Positions 23,730 through 34,331 of a stretch of DNA of 54,621 bases are shown here, one piece after another (the stretch's first letter is position 1; each line of letters begins with the position of its first letter). The notes below the pieces were generated by a model, which ran no database searches, was not told where the DNA came from, and worked only from the letters and a program-made list of their open reading frames with translations. The position numbers and the translations under genes were made by a program. Source of the stretch: Symsagittifera roscoffensis (lineage: Eukaryota > Xenacoelomorpha > Acoela > Convolutidae); NCBI RefSeq assembly GCF_963678635.1, contig NC_087067.1, forward strand, positions 18,677,018 through 18,731,638. Reading direction: 5' to 3'.

Positions 23730-26700
23730 TCATTCGAACACTAAATGCTTTTTATGGTAAAACAACAAATAAGCTTCTGAACGCAAACAAGTTTCTCTAG
23801 ACGAAAGTGTTAAAACGGCGTCATCACAGTGAATCCATTTTTCAGTTTGAGTTCCATTCAGATCCGCACTTTTAGCCGCGGTGGATGAATTAGACTGAGC
23901 ACCTTTAAGTCGCACAAATGAAGTGTAGTGGCCACTATCAATAGTGCCGTGATGATTGACAACGGCGTATAAAACATACTTCCCCGCATCTTTCCCGAGA
24001 AACGCCGGACTCCCTGAATCGCCAGGAGCGAAGTCCATTGATTGTCTAAAGATCGAGTCGGCAGATTTGGCATTTTGAGATGCAGCTGATGATGAGGCGT
24101 GCTTGAATGCAGCCTCTGCTGTCGCTGCACTTTGGCTGTTGCTTGAGTTGTAGCACGACATGAACGGAAGAAGGTCCAACTCGTAAGGAAAGGAAATGAA
24201 ATCCGAGATCTTTTTCCTCACTTTGGACGTCTGTTCGAAGCGCTTCAAGTGAAAGCATAGCACCAAGGGCAGTTTCTTGAATGAAAGTTGCTTCGTGGAT
24301 TCCTGATTGATATTGCACGAGTTGCACCTGATTTTAGCACCACTTCCCAAGTTTTCACTCCGCGTATAGATGTTCAGACACTCTTCCAGTGACTTCGGCG
24401 ACGGAACAGCTCGCGAGTTGATTGACTTTCCTAAAAATGTCTAGGATCAACAGTACACTCCTACCTCAAAAGACCAACCGTAGAAGGTCCCCCTAGCCAC
24501 GCATTACTTTTGAAAATTAACTCTGTATAAAGTATGCATTTCGAACAAACGCCCATATAAAATTGGTTGCTATAAATTTTATAAAGGATTGCATTTGAAT
24601 GCTGTCGTCAATTACCTAAATTAATCTATTTTTAATCCTCTGAAAAACTTTTATTTTTCTATAAATCTAAGATAAAGTTTTCAAAAATATCAAAGTTCTT
24701 TCCCAAAAAATACATACTTTCATAGAACAAAGATTGTTTCTAATATTGTTTAAACCCTGTTGAAATGATAAATTAGGATTAAGGAGCAATTTCAACGCAA
24801 AATCTAACTGAAGAAATTTCGCTGTAGGTCAAAAAACGTATCGTATTCCAGCCCTTTCAGTCGCTAATAGAACTGTCTCGAAATGTTCGGATAATTTTGG
24901 GTTCAAAAAATTTCTTTTGTTATACAATATTGATTGTCGAAATCTTTATTCCTGAAATTGATGAATGATAAAAACTCCAATTCCTATGTTTTTATCATTT
25001 TTAACAACTGAAACAATAGATACTTCATGGATTTAAACGGAAACAATTGAAACTGAATCAACTAGCCTTGGATTTGTTGGCGGATTGATGACAGTTCAAA
25101 AACAGTTGGCGCCGACTCAGCCGAAGGGTTAATCAACAACGCTGCAGCTGCTGCATTGCTATCCACAACATCTCCACCTGCAGAAAATTCCGAGCCTGTT
25201 CCAAACATTACAGCAGAAGCTCCTCCCGCTTCTGATGCTGATGAAGAGTTGTTGCCGATGTGCAGCGAAATGTCCCAGAAAGGGTCTACTGTGGTGGACA
25301 CCCCGTGGCACTCGGTGCAAGTGACGTCACTCTGCAGCCCCCCTGTGAACACTTGGTCGATGATACAATTGCAGTTGGCTGGCCAAGAGGAACTGTGCAG
25401 GAACCCATAGTCGCTGTCCTCTTTGCAGTGACCGTGGAGAATGTCTGAAAAAAAAAGTTTAATCATACTTTCAAAAATTTTCTGCAAAGATTTTTTTTAA
25501 TTTTGAAATAGTTTCAAATTTGTAGCTGATTTTTTGTTTTTCTAGTCATTTTTCAACAATTTTTTTTGTCCAATTTGCCTATATTACTATGAATGTCGAA
25601 CACCCTAAATTATAGTTGTACGTCAAATCAGGGGCGGATCTAGGATTTTCTCGAGGGGGGGCGGATTATCAACAAAAAAAATTGAAAATTATATCGACCT
25701 TTTTTTTAGGTCGATCACATTGATTTTGTGAGCTCTTCCAAATCACTATAAAGACACCATTTTGACCAATATTTAGTATATTTTGGCGCCAAAGGCGCCT
25801 TTAGAAAAAATGAGGGTCATTCAGCCAAAAATAGATTTTTGTAATCAAAATATTACAAAGGAGGGACCCTAAATCCGCTGGTGCGTCAGATCCTTTTCTC
25901 TCACCACGCAGAAGAAACTACACTAATTGGAAAAAAGCTATCCCTGTTTCTTTTTAATTTCTATCTAATTTTGTTCATTGGCAAAAATTAAACATAGTCA
26001 ACAGGCGGTTAAAAAGGTCAATGAACTCAAGGAAGCCAAAAATGGATTATATTTTTTTCTGCATATTTTGGTTTTCCAAGAAAAAACTACATCACTTTGA
26101 AGCTCTTGTTTCAAAAATCTTAAAGGATGGTATTTTTTTATTAAGCTAGCCAAACTTAAAAAAAGAACAGCAGTAGATAATTTGGATCTACTAAACAATC
26201 CCCCCCCCCTTTCAAGAAAGGGGGGAGATTCTTTAGTAGGTACAATAGGGTGGGAGGGGGTTGGAGAGATTGTTAAGTAGATCCACAGGGATCTACTTAA
26301 CAATCTCTCCCCGTTTTAAGAAAGGGGGAGATTCTTTAGTAGGTACAATAGGGGGGGGGAGATTGTTAAGTAGATCCGATAATTTTTTATTTCGCTGGGA
26401 AATGACTTTGTAGAAACTGCAACAATTTTCATAATTTTCTAGTTTCACTTTAAAAATTAGGAGGTTCCATGACCCAATCTCTAACACACATTATGAGGCA
26501 TTTCTATTTCACGTACCTCTGCTTCTTATAGAATTTACACAATAGTAAACACCAGTCACTCCAAAAATGCTTATGAAACAACTAATACTAAATAAAACGA
26601 TGCAATCACTGCTCCAATTTTATTTGCTGCCTTAGAGATTTCACACATGCCATACTAAAAATCAGGTGCTCCCATGAAGCAGATGAAATTCATGCTACTA

Positions 26701-29700
26701 AACCGCTCGCCAATGAAATTGAGCACTTAAGTTAAGCACAAACTTGTGCAATTTAGATTCGAAAAAAGTACCTCGTTATATAACAAAAGCTTTTGCTTGT
26801 AAATTCACAATCCAAAGTTTGGATTGTCAATTCACAAAAAATGGAAATTGTGTAATTTCAAATTAATTTAGACGTTAAAATTTCATCAAGAGTAATATAA
26901 TTGCAATTGATCAATTTAGTTTTTTGATAGTTACATTTTCAAAAAATTTCGGTTTTCACACATTTCGCCACCCATGAAAGTACTGGCACTTTTCGCCCCT
27001 CAAATCGTGAACTAAGATAGCGGCGGTTAATTAACTGTGTTATCAGTTAGGGGCGAAATGTGTGAAATTATTAGGGGTGAAACGTGTAAGGGGCCAAATA
27101 TGTCACTAAATTTAAGAGGGGCTAAATGTGTGTGGGGCGAAACGTGCAAAATTCATTTTTTTACTTAATGAAATTCACACAACGTTATGCTCTTATGTAT
27201 AACGTGTAAACGTTCGACTAAGTTGAAACAAAAATTTCAAACGTGGCATCCAGTGTATTGACATAGAACACTTTTGAAATCTTGCTCTTGAAATATATGG
27301 AATGGCAAACTACTTTTACATCAACATCGGAAATTTTAACCCTCCTTTTAGTGGAAACAGAGTTGATGAAAACAATAACCGATCAATATCGCTCCTGATT
27401 GTCTGGAGTAAAATCTTTGAACGAACCATGTTCACTAGAATATACAATTATCTTTTCGATTTAGTTTTCGATCGAAGCATAGTACGGTTGACGCACTTAT
27501 TGATTTAACTGAAAAAATGCAGTCATACGGCAAGCAACATATATTTACTTTATTTTTTTATTTGAAAAACAAAGAATTTGATACAACATCCCCTTTTATT
27601 ACAGAAATTGGAATCATACGCCATTAGAGGGAATACCTACGATTGGTATAGTTCGTACTGAAGGGAAAGAATGCAACGTGTGGAAATAAATGGAATACCT
27701 TCTAACTGGTCCACAATATCCTGTGGCGTTCTTCAACTACCTATTTCAAGTCCTTCACTGTTTCTTATTTACATAAATCATGTCTCATGTCTGTAAATCA
27801 TCTGAAATTGTTTTTTTTTTGCGGATGACACTAATTTAACTGCATTGGGACACGCAGACTTTTTGATCAATGAGAACATCCGTAAACTGAATTATTGGCC
27901 AATAAACCGATTATAAATGTGGATAAAACAGTACAATTGAATGTAAATTCCTCCAGTTCGAGCTCGATGACCTTTCAATTTAACAATTGTGATACAAAAA
28001 CTGAACCGGTTTGTAAGTATTTGGGGGTGTACGTTGATTCAAAACTATCTTTAATGTCCCACATAGACAATGAAAAAAGCGATAAGCAACAATCAGGCAT
28101 TATTTCGAAACTAAGATTTTATACACCTCGACACCAGCTTTTAGCTTACTATCGTAGTAACATCAATACAACTATTCTGTATGGCATTCTTGTATACTGT
28201 TGTTGTAGTTTTTCCGCCATGCTGCCAATTTTTATGCTTCAGCAAGATATTGAAATTGATAAATTTTGAAAACGTGGTGACCACTCAGAAGACAACTTTT
28301 TGAAAATCAACTGCTAACAGTGCATCAACTTTATGTCTACTTAAAATTTTTATCATAAATTTAAAAATAGATACCTGTTAAGTGACAACGAGCTGGCAAC
28401 TCTAGTTTTTAATTATCAAATACAAGAAATTTCACGGACTTGGGTAAATGCTTAAGGGTTTATAACTCTGGGTTGCGAATTACGTGGAAAAATATGACGG
28501 TCCAGAGTCTCTTAGTTTAAGAGAGATGATGATTATTGTGATTTTTTTTCTAAAATTTCTCAATAATTTTTTTTTCCATCAAAACTTATAGAAAAATTTT
28601 CAAAAAAAAATTGATGTCAGTGTACAGCCAGAGAGATCTGCCGTCAAAACATTGGATGCAGCGCTGTGTTGAGCACTGTTTATACGCATTATAAGTTTTA
28701 CTTTAAAAATGTTTATGTACTAGTGAAATTTATGTATCTTTGACTTTTTTTTTAATTTTTTTTCTTTTGTTTCATGATGCTATTTACCATGGATTTGCTA
28801 TTCAAGGGCAGCTGTTAGCAGACCCTTATGGTCTCGTTAGTTGTTTCTTCCGATGAGTACTTTATTATTGAATTTGTTTTTTATTCTGTCAATGAATGTA
28901 ACTACCTATCGGAAAAATAAATTCCTTTCTTTCTTTCTTTCTTTCTCAATTCAAACAACTGTTTCTTGTGTGGCTCAACTGAAGTTAAATGGGAATTTGG
29001 AATCCATCGAGCTTACAAATCACTGCAAGTCAGAGCAGCATTATTCTGACCGCAATCGCAAATTGTTGATGTACCAAACAATTTTTAACCGAAGCGTAGG
29101 TGTAGCAGGTCGTTATATCAATCAATTTTTTTTTCACAGTCTATGCTTTTCTGATCAATTTCGGATGAAATGAATGTGTTGACATGTATTCGTATGCTTC
29201 TTCGCAAAAAGATTTTAAGCTTTGAAATCAGTCTGTCAGAATGAGATTAGTATAATAGATACCAGTAAAACTTTGCTACCAGTAGACCCAGTCATGCATG
29301 AACTCTAGATACATTAACTCGAGGTTTTAAACGTACAATGTGCTGACAATTGAGATCTTGAAATTAAAGATCATCATGTGATCAAAGCCCTTTACGGTTT
29401 TACGGGAAAAAGTCTAGTACCGCAAGGGTAAATACCATATTTAATGAAATGGTAACTAACTTTGCTTACCGAAATTTGATTTCCATATTAAAAAATAGCT
29501 GAGCTAAATTAACATGCCCAAGACATGAAAAAAGCAACGAACCTAACGCTGAGATGAGAAACTCATGTGCATCTTGTTGCTCATAGCCTGCCAAATGACT
29601 GGAATTCGTCCAGATGAGATGAAGTAATCTGTATGGAACGAAGGGCTCCTTCGCTCCTGAATAAACCTCTTGGAAAATGTGACTCAACTCGCACATCAGA

Positions 29701-31898
29701 CAGTTCTGGGGCATCATTGATCCAGAGCTAGTGGATCGGACACCATTTGGACGCTGTGCTGAACTTAGCATTAACTGACTCGAATCTGACCTCATCGAAT
29801 GTCGGTCGAGAAAACAAGGTAGTAAAGTACAATCGTGCATGTCCGACAAGAAGAAATCACGAAGCATCGGGGTATGCGTTAGAGCCTAGAATACGTTTAT
29901 TAACATTTTGCGTCACAAATTTTTGGCAAGCTTAAAGTTTTCATTAATGCTATCTAATAAATTTCAGGGCTGATCACGTGACGAAAAAACTCACCTTGCG
30001 TTCAAAAACTTTCAAACATACGCATGTGACACGAACTCTTTCAATCAGATTGGATTATTTTTTACACATTTTCTAGAGCCAGGAAAACCAACTTATACGA
30101 CTTAAACAAGATGCCCAGCTTAAGCTGGGAGTAAATATATGATTATTTTACACAGAGTCGAAGCTGAGCTTCGCACCGCTTGCAATACAAAACAAGAAAG
30201 CCGTTAAGTTGAAAAAAGCTTCGAAAATTTCGAAAAAACTAGATCTATCGATAAAAATGGTTTTGAAACAAAAACGAGCCAAGACAATACAATCTAGAAC
30301 TAGCATCGAAAGAAAAGCTGTAACAGAGTCGGAAATACCTTAGCAAAGGAAAAACCCGTAAAGCCGAATTTTTTTTTTAAATTATCGATTCCGCCACACC
30401 CTCAAGCAAACAAACACAAACTTTATTCACGTGTCAAATGAAACAATATGCGGCCACTATGCCGATGTAATATTGATCGAAACCTATTAAGCCAAAAAAG
30501 GGAAAAAGCCGAAAAAAAAAAAAAAAAACTTTACGACATTAAGTATTTAGTCACCCTCACCCTCAAAAAACACACTCACAGCTCGTGAAACGACGCAATA
30601 GAGGCGACTAAGCCAATGCAATATAGGCGGAATATAACGAGAAGCCAAAAAATAGCTGTCAAGAAAAGCTTGAACTATAATTTCAGATTTTTTGGCATTT
30701 TGTGCGATCCAGAAGTGAGCATAAAAATTATGTTTCCCTTGAAATTACTCAAAATTGGGTCACTAAGCGAATATAAAATAGGCCGAAGCCTATTAAGCCG
30801 AAAAAATGACACAAAAAAAAATAGAATTTTAACAAATCGAGTTGGAAAAATCACAACTAACACCAAAAGCAGATTTTGAAAAGGACGGATATTTAAAATA
30901 ACAAAATCAGCCATGCTTTTTATTTGCAACTGACATGAGTAGAATTTGCAAAGAGGACGAACAGGTGAAGGAGTCCCGAAATTAGCCTTTAGAACGCAGT
31001 TGTTTATGGGAAAAAAGTATAGTACCCGAAAACTTGCTTCTGGCAAAAGTAAAAGTTTTGATGCATTAATGAAAAAGAATGTGTAATTGTCAATATGCCA
31101 AAGTAGCCGTTATGCAGGGGAGCTTCCCGCAGCCTGGTATTTCGACAAAACCCTAAATCTCAGAACTACCAGTTTCGTTTTGGAGAAAACTGACAATATC
31201 AAGAGATGCCAAGTAAATTTCTTGTAATTTAGACTTCCCAATAGCGTGTAGTGATAGAATTTCATCAACAATAACTTAAAACATCCACAGCTCGAGAATC
31301 ACCAAGATCTCACGGGCAAATCAAAAAACAATTCAAAAGACGAGGAACAAATTCTTACCTGAAGAATGCAATTCATGAAGCACGTATTTCCCATATTGAT
31401 CAATCCTCGTAATCCAAAGTAAGAATTATCCGACATGCTATTATGTTGAGTACAATTATTGGTGAGCAGTTCAACCTCAGTTACAGATGCCGGACTCCAT
31501 TCTGTGATGGGGCTTAATGTATTGTCCAAAGACATCGTTTGGCAATAATCCAGGTACAATCGAAAATTAACATTCTCTACATTTCGATCATAAATAAAGT
31601 CATCACAATATAAACAGAAAACATTGCAAAATTGTAAATCGATTGCAAAACAGTGCTTTTTTGCCTTCAGATGGTTTTTCATGTGATGTCTTGATAGACA
31701 TCCAAAATAGACACATTGTAAGCAGGACAGAAGAACGGCAGCTGATGTGATTTCCCGGCAATCTCCGGCAAAGCATTTCGTTTCTGTTGCTTTTCTTTTG
31801 CATTCTTTTGATTTTGTCGGATACAAAAAAGTTGCTAATATTATTTCGACCGATTTCAAACCAAATTCTTCTTTGTAAATAGAGAAGTGGTCGCACAT
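23730..31898 (-). CDS. USP22: Ubiquitin carboxyl-terminal hydrolase, USP22/Nonstop/Ubp8 type (SAGA DUB), four exons, 653 aa
   Basis: Exons, in coding order, are 31898-31359, 29885-29543, 25444-25067 and 24430-23730. The joined frame is open, with phases 0, 1 and 1. In animals this protease is the catalytic subunit of the SAGA deubiquitinase module and removes ubiquitin from histone H2B. Visible domains: N-terminal zinc-finger UBP (residues ~2-105, Cys/His pairs including CLQC, HHMKNH and CLYC); Cys box GNTCFMNC with catalytic Cys173; the [11 protein letters not shown] block (280-290); [19 protein letters not shown] (319-337); zinc CxxC pairs 337/340 and 456/459; HLKRFE (481-486); His box [10 protein letters not shown] with His588; and CDDAVL (622-627). 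Exon 2 opens [17 protein letters not shown], as in its animal relatives. It is longer than the ~525-aa vertebrate protein because of Ser/Ala-rich insertions near 201-238, 360-415 and 515-565. Intron 3 seems to use a GC donor. The symbol reflects the family; USP27X and USP51 are vertebrate relatives of the same type. Confidence 0.95.
25629..25883 (+). mobile_element. MITE, CAGGGGCGGAT family, with 8-bp target-site duplication (USP22 intron 2)
   Basis: This 255-bp element starts CAGGGGCGGATCTAGG and ends CCTAAATCCGCTGGTG (complement CACCAGCGGATTTAGG). It is flanked by CGTCAAAT (25,621-25,628) and CGTCAGAT (25,884-25,891), an 8-bp duplication with one mismatch, which fits hAT-type integration. 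The interior carries the palindrome GGCGCCAAAGGCGCCTTTAG. It is non-coding. Degraded relatives lie near 800, 4,576, 12,500 and 17,000-17,770. Confidence 0.8.
26184..26377. mobile_element. Tandem dimer of a ~100-bp MITE inside one 8-bp target-site duplication
   Basis: Unit 1 (26,184-26,284, 101 bp) and unit 2 (26,289-26,377, 89 bp) each begin GGATCTACT(A/T)AACAATC and end GATTGTTAAGTAGATCC. They share the core AGATTCTTTAGTAGGTACAA. Four bases (ACAG) separate them. The pair as a whole is flanked by identical GATAATTT (26,176-26,183 and 26,378-26,385), while no duplication lies between the units. C and G tracts next to the termini differ in length between units. Confidence 0.85.
26957..27160. 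repeat. Cluster of a GGGGCGAAATGTGTGAA-like motif
   Basis: At least five related 16-17-bp motifs lie on the plus strand between about 27,050 and 27,150 (GGGGCGAAATGTGTGAA, GGGGTGAAACGTGTAA, GGGGCCAAATATGTCA, GGGGCTAAATGTGTGT, GGGGCGAAACGTGCAA). Two inverted ones lie near 26,957-26,998 (CACACATTTCGCC and CACTTTTCGCCCC). It lies in the second USP22 intron. It could be a short element with inverted ends plus slippage, or a minisatellite seed. Confidence 0.6.
27300..28948 (+). pseudogene. Degenerate non-LTR retrotransposon (reverse transcriptase, Jockey/CR1-like)
   Basis: Translated fragments in shifting frames follow the order of a LINE reverse transcriptase. [18 protein letters not shown] is at about 27,375-27,425. 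A 'GVPQ'-type block degenerated to [20 protein letters not shown] is at about 27,720-27,780. The catalytic FADDTNLTA is at about 27,820-27,845. [18 protein letters not shown] with a following connection region is at 28,010-28,200. The 3' end is an AATAAATTCC signal running into (CTTT)n at 28,917-28,948, a usual LINE tail. The 5' end is truncated, and frameshifts and stops make it dead. It lies in USP22 intron 2, antisense to the gene, so it is tolerated there. Confidence 0.82.
30090..30870. repeat. Interspersed repeat block in USP22 intron 1 (includes hairpin repeat copy 3)
   Basis: CCCAGCTTAAGCTGGG (30,115-30,130) and TCGAAGCTGAGCTTCGCACC (30,158-30,177) match the palindromes of the repeat at 5,196-5,345. 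From 30,270 to 30,870 the blocks GTAACAGAGTCGGAAA, ACTAAGCCAATGCAATATAG and ACCTATTAAGCC recur two or three times, matching 9,440-9,960. This looks like one older composite repeat family of unknown class. Confidence 0.55.
31105..31190. repeat. Single monomer of the ~170-bp family B (USP22 intron 1)
   Basis: CCGTTATGCAGGGGAGCTTC, followed by a CCCTAAATCTCAGAACTACC block, matches the array at 5,440-6,480. Confidence 0.5.
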
Positions 31899-32961
31899 TT
31901 CAACTAATCACATGCACCAAATTTGCTTATCATTTTGAACACTGAAACTAAGCCACATTGAGACGAAAGGGGAGATTACAGCTCTGAAAAACAACATATT
32001 TTCATTTACACTCGAGATATAAAAATTAACTAACGTGTAACGCACCTCACCTCCGGTGCTTCGAACACCTAGAAAAACCGCATATATTGGAAATAAGATC
32101 TGCATCATTTGACTGTACTCTGACAGTACCCATTTAAAGGGTTAGTTTTTCAAATTTCGTAAAAAATTTTATTCAAGTATTTTATGAATTCAAACTTTGA
32201 AAAACCATACAATTTTGTGATGTACTTTTTTATGTAAGTTTTTGAAATGACAGAAAAACTTCACATCTCGGAAACTAAAAGCAATTGAGCAGTCGCATTT
32301 GGACGCAAGATTTGCAACTTCTCAGAGTACTCTCACAGTTCCTAACTACAGGAATTGGAATTTTCAAAAAAAAATAAACTTAAGTTTTCTTATGAGAATC
32401 ACAAAAAACGTAAAATCTGCAAAACAGCAAGTATTTGAGCAGTCATAAAATTAACAAGATTGCTCGTATCAGGGCGAAGCCCTGAAGGTTCCGACCTCCT
32501 TTTAATGTTTATGGAGCAGTAATAACTTTTAAAAAATTAAATGAAAAAAATGAAAATTTTTTTTCTTCTAAAATTTGAAATTTTTTTTATAAAAATCATC
32601 CCCCCACACGCCATATTAAGTACAAAAGGATAGATTTCGCTCCTTGTAACAAATCAATTATGGCAAATAAGCTTCTTTCAATCAATTTGAAACAATTTCT
32701 AAGACGGATTAACTCTCCGCTTACGCGTTCATAGCGCGAAATATATCGCGCGTTAATTGTCCCAAATTGGCCAAAATGGCAATCTTTAAACCCCCGTAAC
32801 TTTACGAAAAATGATCACAGGTGAAATATCTTTTCAAATTTAGGCTCAGGACAACAATACCTTTCGAATGATAAAATACATTTACAATTGTAGTTTCTCA
32901 TGGAAAATGAATTAGAATCCGAAATTTCATTCCGGTCAAATGGTTCGCAGCAATATCACTG
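31899..32961. other. Region upstream of USP22 with two family-A satellite monomers
   Basis: 32,080-32,470 contains the family-A blocks (CTGTACTCTGACAG near 32,110; CATCTCGGAAACTAAAAG near 32,263; TTTGGACGCAAGATTTGCAA near 32,299). The rest is AT-rich, with one TCAGGGCGAAGCCCTGA palindrome at 32,469. No promoter element is clear and no gene is seen. Confidence 0.5.
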
Positions 32962-33295
32962 ATATTATCTCAGTGATTTGTATGCCAAGTGTAACATTCG
33001 CCCGGAAGTACATATCGACGGAAATTAAAGCTAGTTTCTAAGACGACTGGCCAGCGTCTAAACAGAGCTCTACATGCTTTTCACTGTCTCTACCAAAGCT
33101 AGTTCTTTGGTGGTCTTTCTAACATCGGGTCGACAAAAACGTTACTGCTTCCGGCTTCGGTCAAAACACTCGAATTAACTTACTCACATGCAAAATTAGT
33201 GAGCTCATGGCTGGGTCTCAGTATCCCCAGACCACTAGGTCACTCCTAAAAACAGGGCTACTACTACTTATTATATTACTATTGTATTTGTTCAG
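32962..33295. repeat. Left outer terminal inverted repeat of a >=21.6-kb composite element
   Basis: The sequence from ATATTATCTCAGTGATTTG to TTGTTCAG is the reverse complement of 54,286-54,621 at roughly 88% by eye. Shared stretches include CGCCCGGAAGTACATATCGA, CTAACATCGGGTCGACAAAA, TCATGGCTGGGTCTCAGTAT and CACTAGGTCACTCCTAAAAA. The outer border is uncertain because the partner runs off the window. A degraded third copy of the same terminus lies in direct orientation inside each 3.6-kb unit (45,600-45,760 and equivalents). Confidence 0.85.
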
Positions 33296-33740
33296 TAGAT
33301 AAAAATCATCATCTCCATCGAAGGTGGATCAACCCTTTCCCCCAACTCTTAGCTTCTCATCGTCGCAAAATGAATTCAGATGTTAAATAAAGTCAAATCA
33401 AGACATAACCGGGAAGCAAAATTATACAATACAGTTTTAGTTCCAATCCCGAGACCCCTCCGGATTCCTGAATCCGGATAAATAACAACCTTGTCTTCTT
33501 TCCGGAAGGCTGCTTTTCCACCCTTCACCGTTGTTGTGAACGGCCTTGCAACGATTGTAGCGGCACAATCGTTGCAACTCGGAATGGTCTCTGCAAACTC
33601 TTCTGTTTTCGTCGATTCCGATTTTCTTGTAGTTATGTTCGTCGCAACTATTGTTGTTCTGATTTTTTCTGGTTTTCTTCCAAAGTGGCCGATTCTGACG
33701 TTTCTCAGAAATATGACGTCATACTTCGAAATTTTAAAAA
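33296..33740 (+). repeat. Left arm (L-type) of the composite element, diverged copy
   Basis: It matches the first ~450 bp of the tandem units at 40,481 onward, with many substitutions and an 8-bp deletion near 33,625. It carries the CGACCCCTCCGGATTC-type motif and the CAACGATTGT/ACAATCGTTG hairpin. Similarity stops at about 33,740. Its ~97-codon open frame is broken here, which argues against a gene. Confidence 0.8.
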
Positions 33741-34331
33741 TTTGACATGTAACAGTCGCCTACTTCGGTCACATATGAAGCTTAAGAAAAATAGGCCCTA
33801 TAACCATTGGCTCAAGAGTCAGGGACACTATCTCTTGTGTTTTTCTACCTCAAAAACGGTCGGAGCCAATTCGGTTCACTTGCGACATGAGACTAGAACC
33901 CGTTACAGCTTAAAGGCAACTACCAGAATACCCCCCCACTCTAGAAAATAAGAACGTCCCCATACTTAGGTCTCAAAATACCCAAAATATGCGAACGCCG
34001 TTAAAAACAGGGTCGGAACAATCCGTTAAATTACTTTTTATAGGAAAATGGAACTTTGGTCCATTTCAGATGGATCAACCTAAAACTCGCCTTACCTCAA
34101 CATACTTATCATAAAATGCACTCGGGAAAATTGAATTAGGTACTTACATAGCAGCACACTTGAGAAACAGAGTAATTAAGCTAATTAATAACTCTAAAAT
34201 GAATATAATTGAATATAACTCGAGAAGTTTTCTAACAATGAGTTCCGATCAAAGGAAATGAAATTTTACTTGAGAATGTAGTTTTGAATCTGAACCATTG
34301 GGAGACTTCAGTTGTCTACCTTTCCACTGAT
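33741..34331. other. Non-coding stretch between left arm and Gag remnant
   Basis: No gene and no match elsewhere in the window were recognised. Confidence 0.35.
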
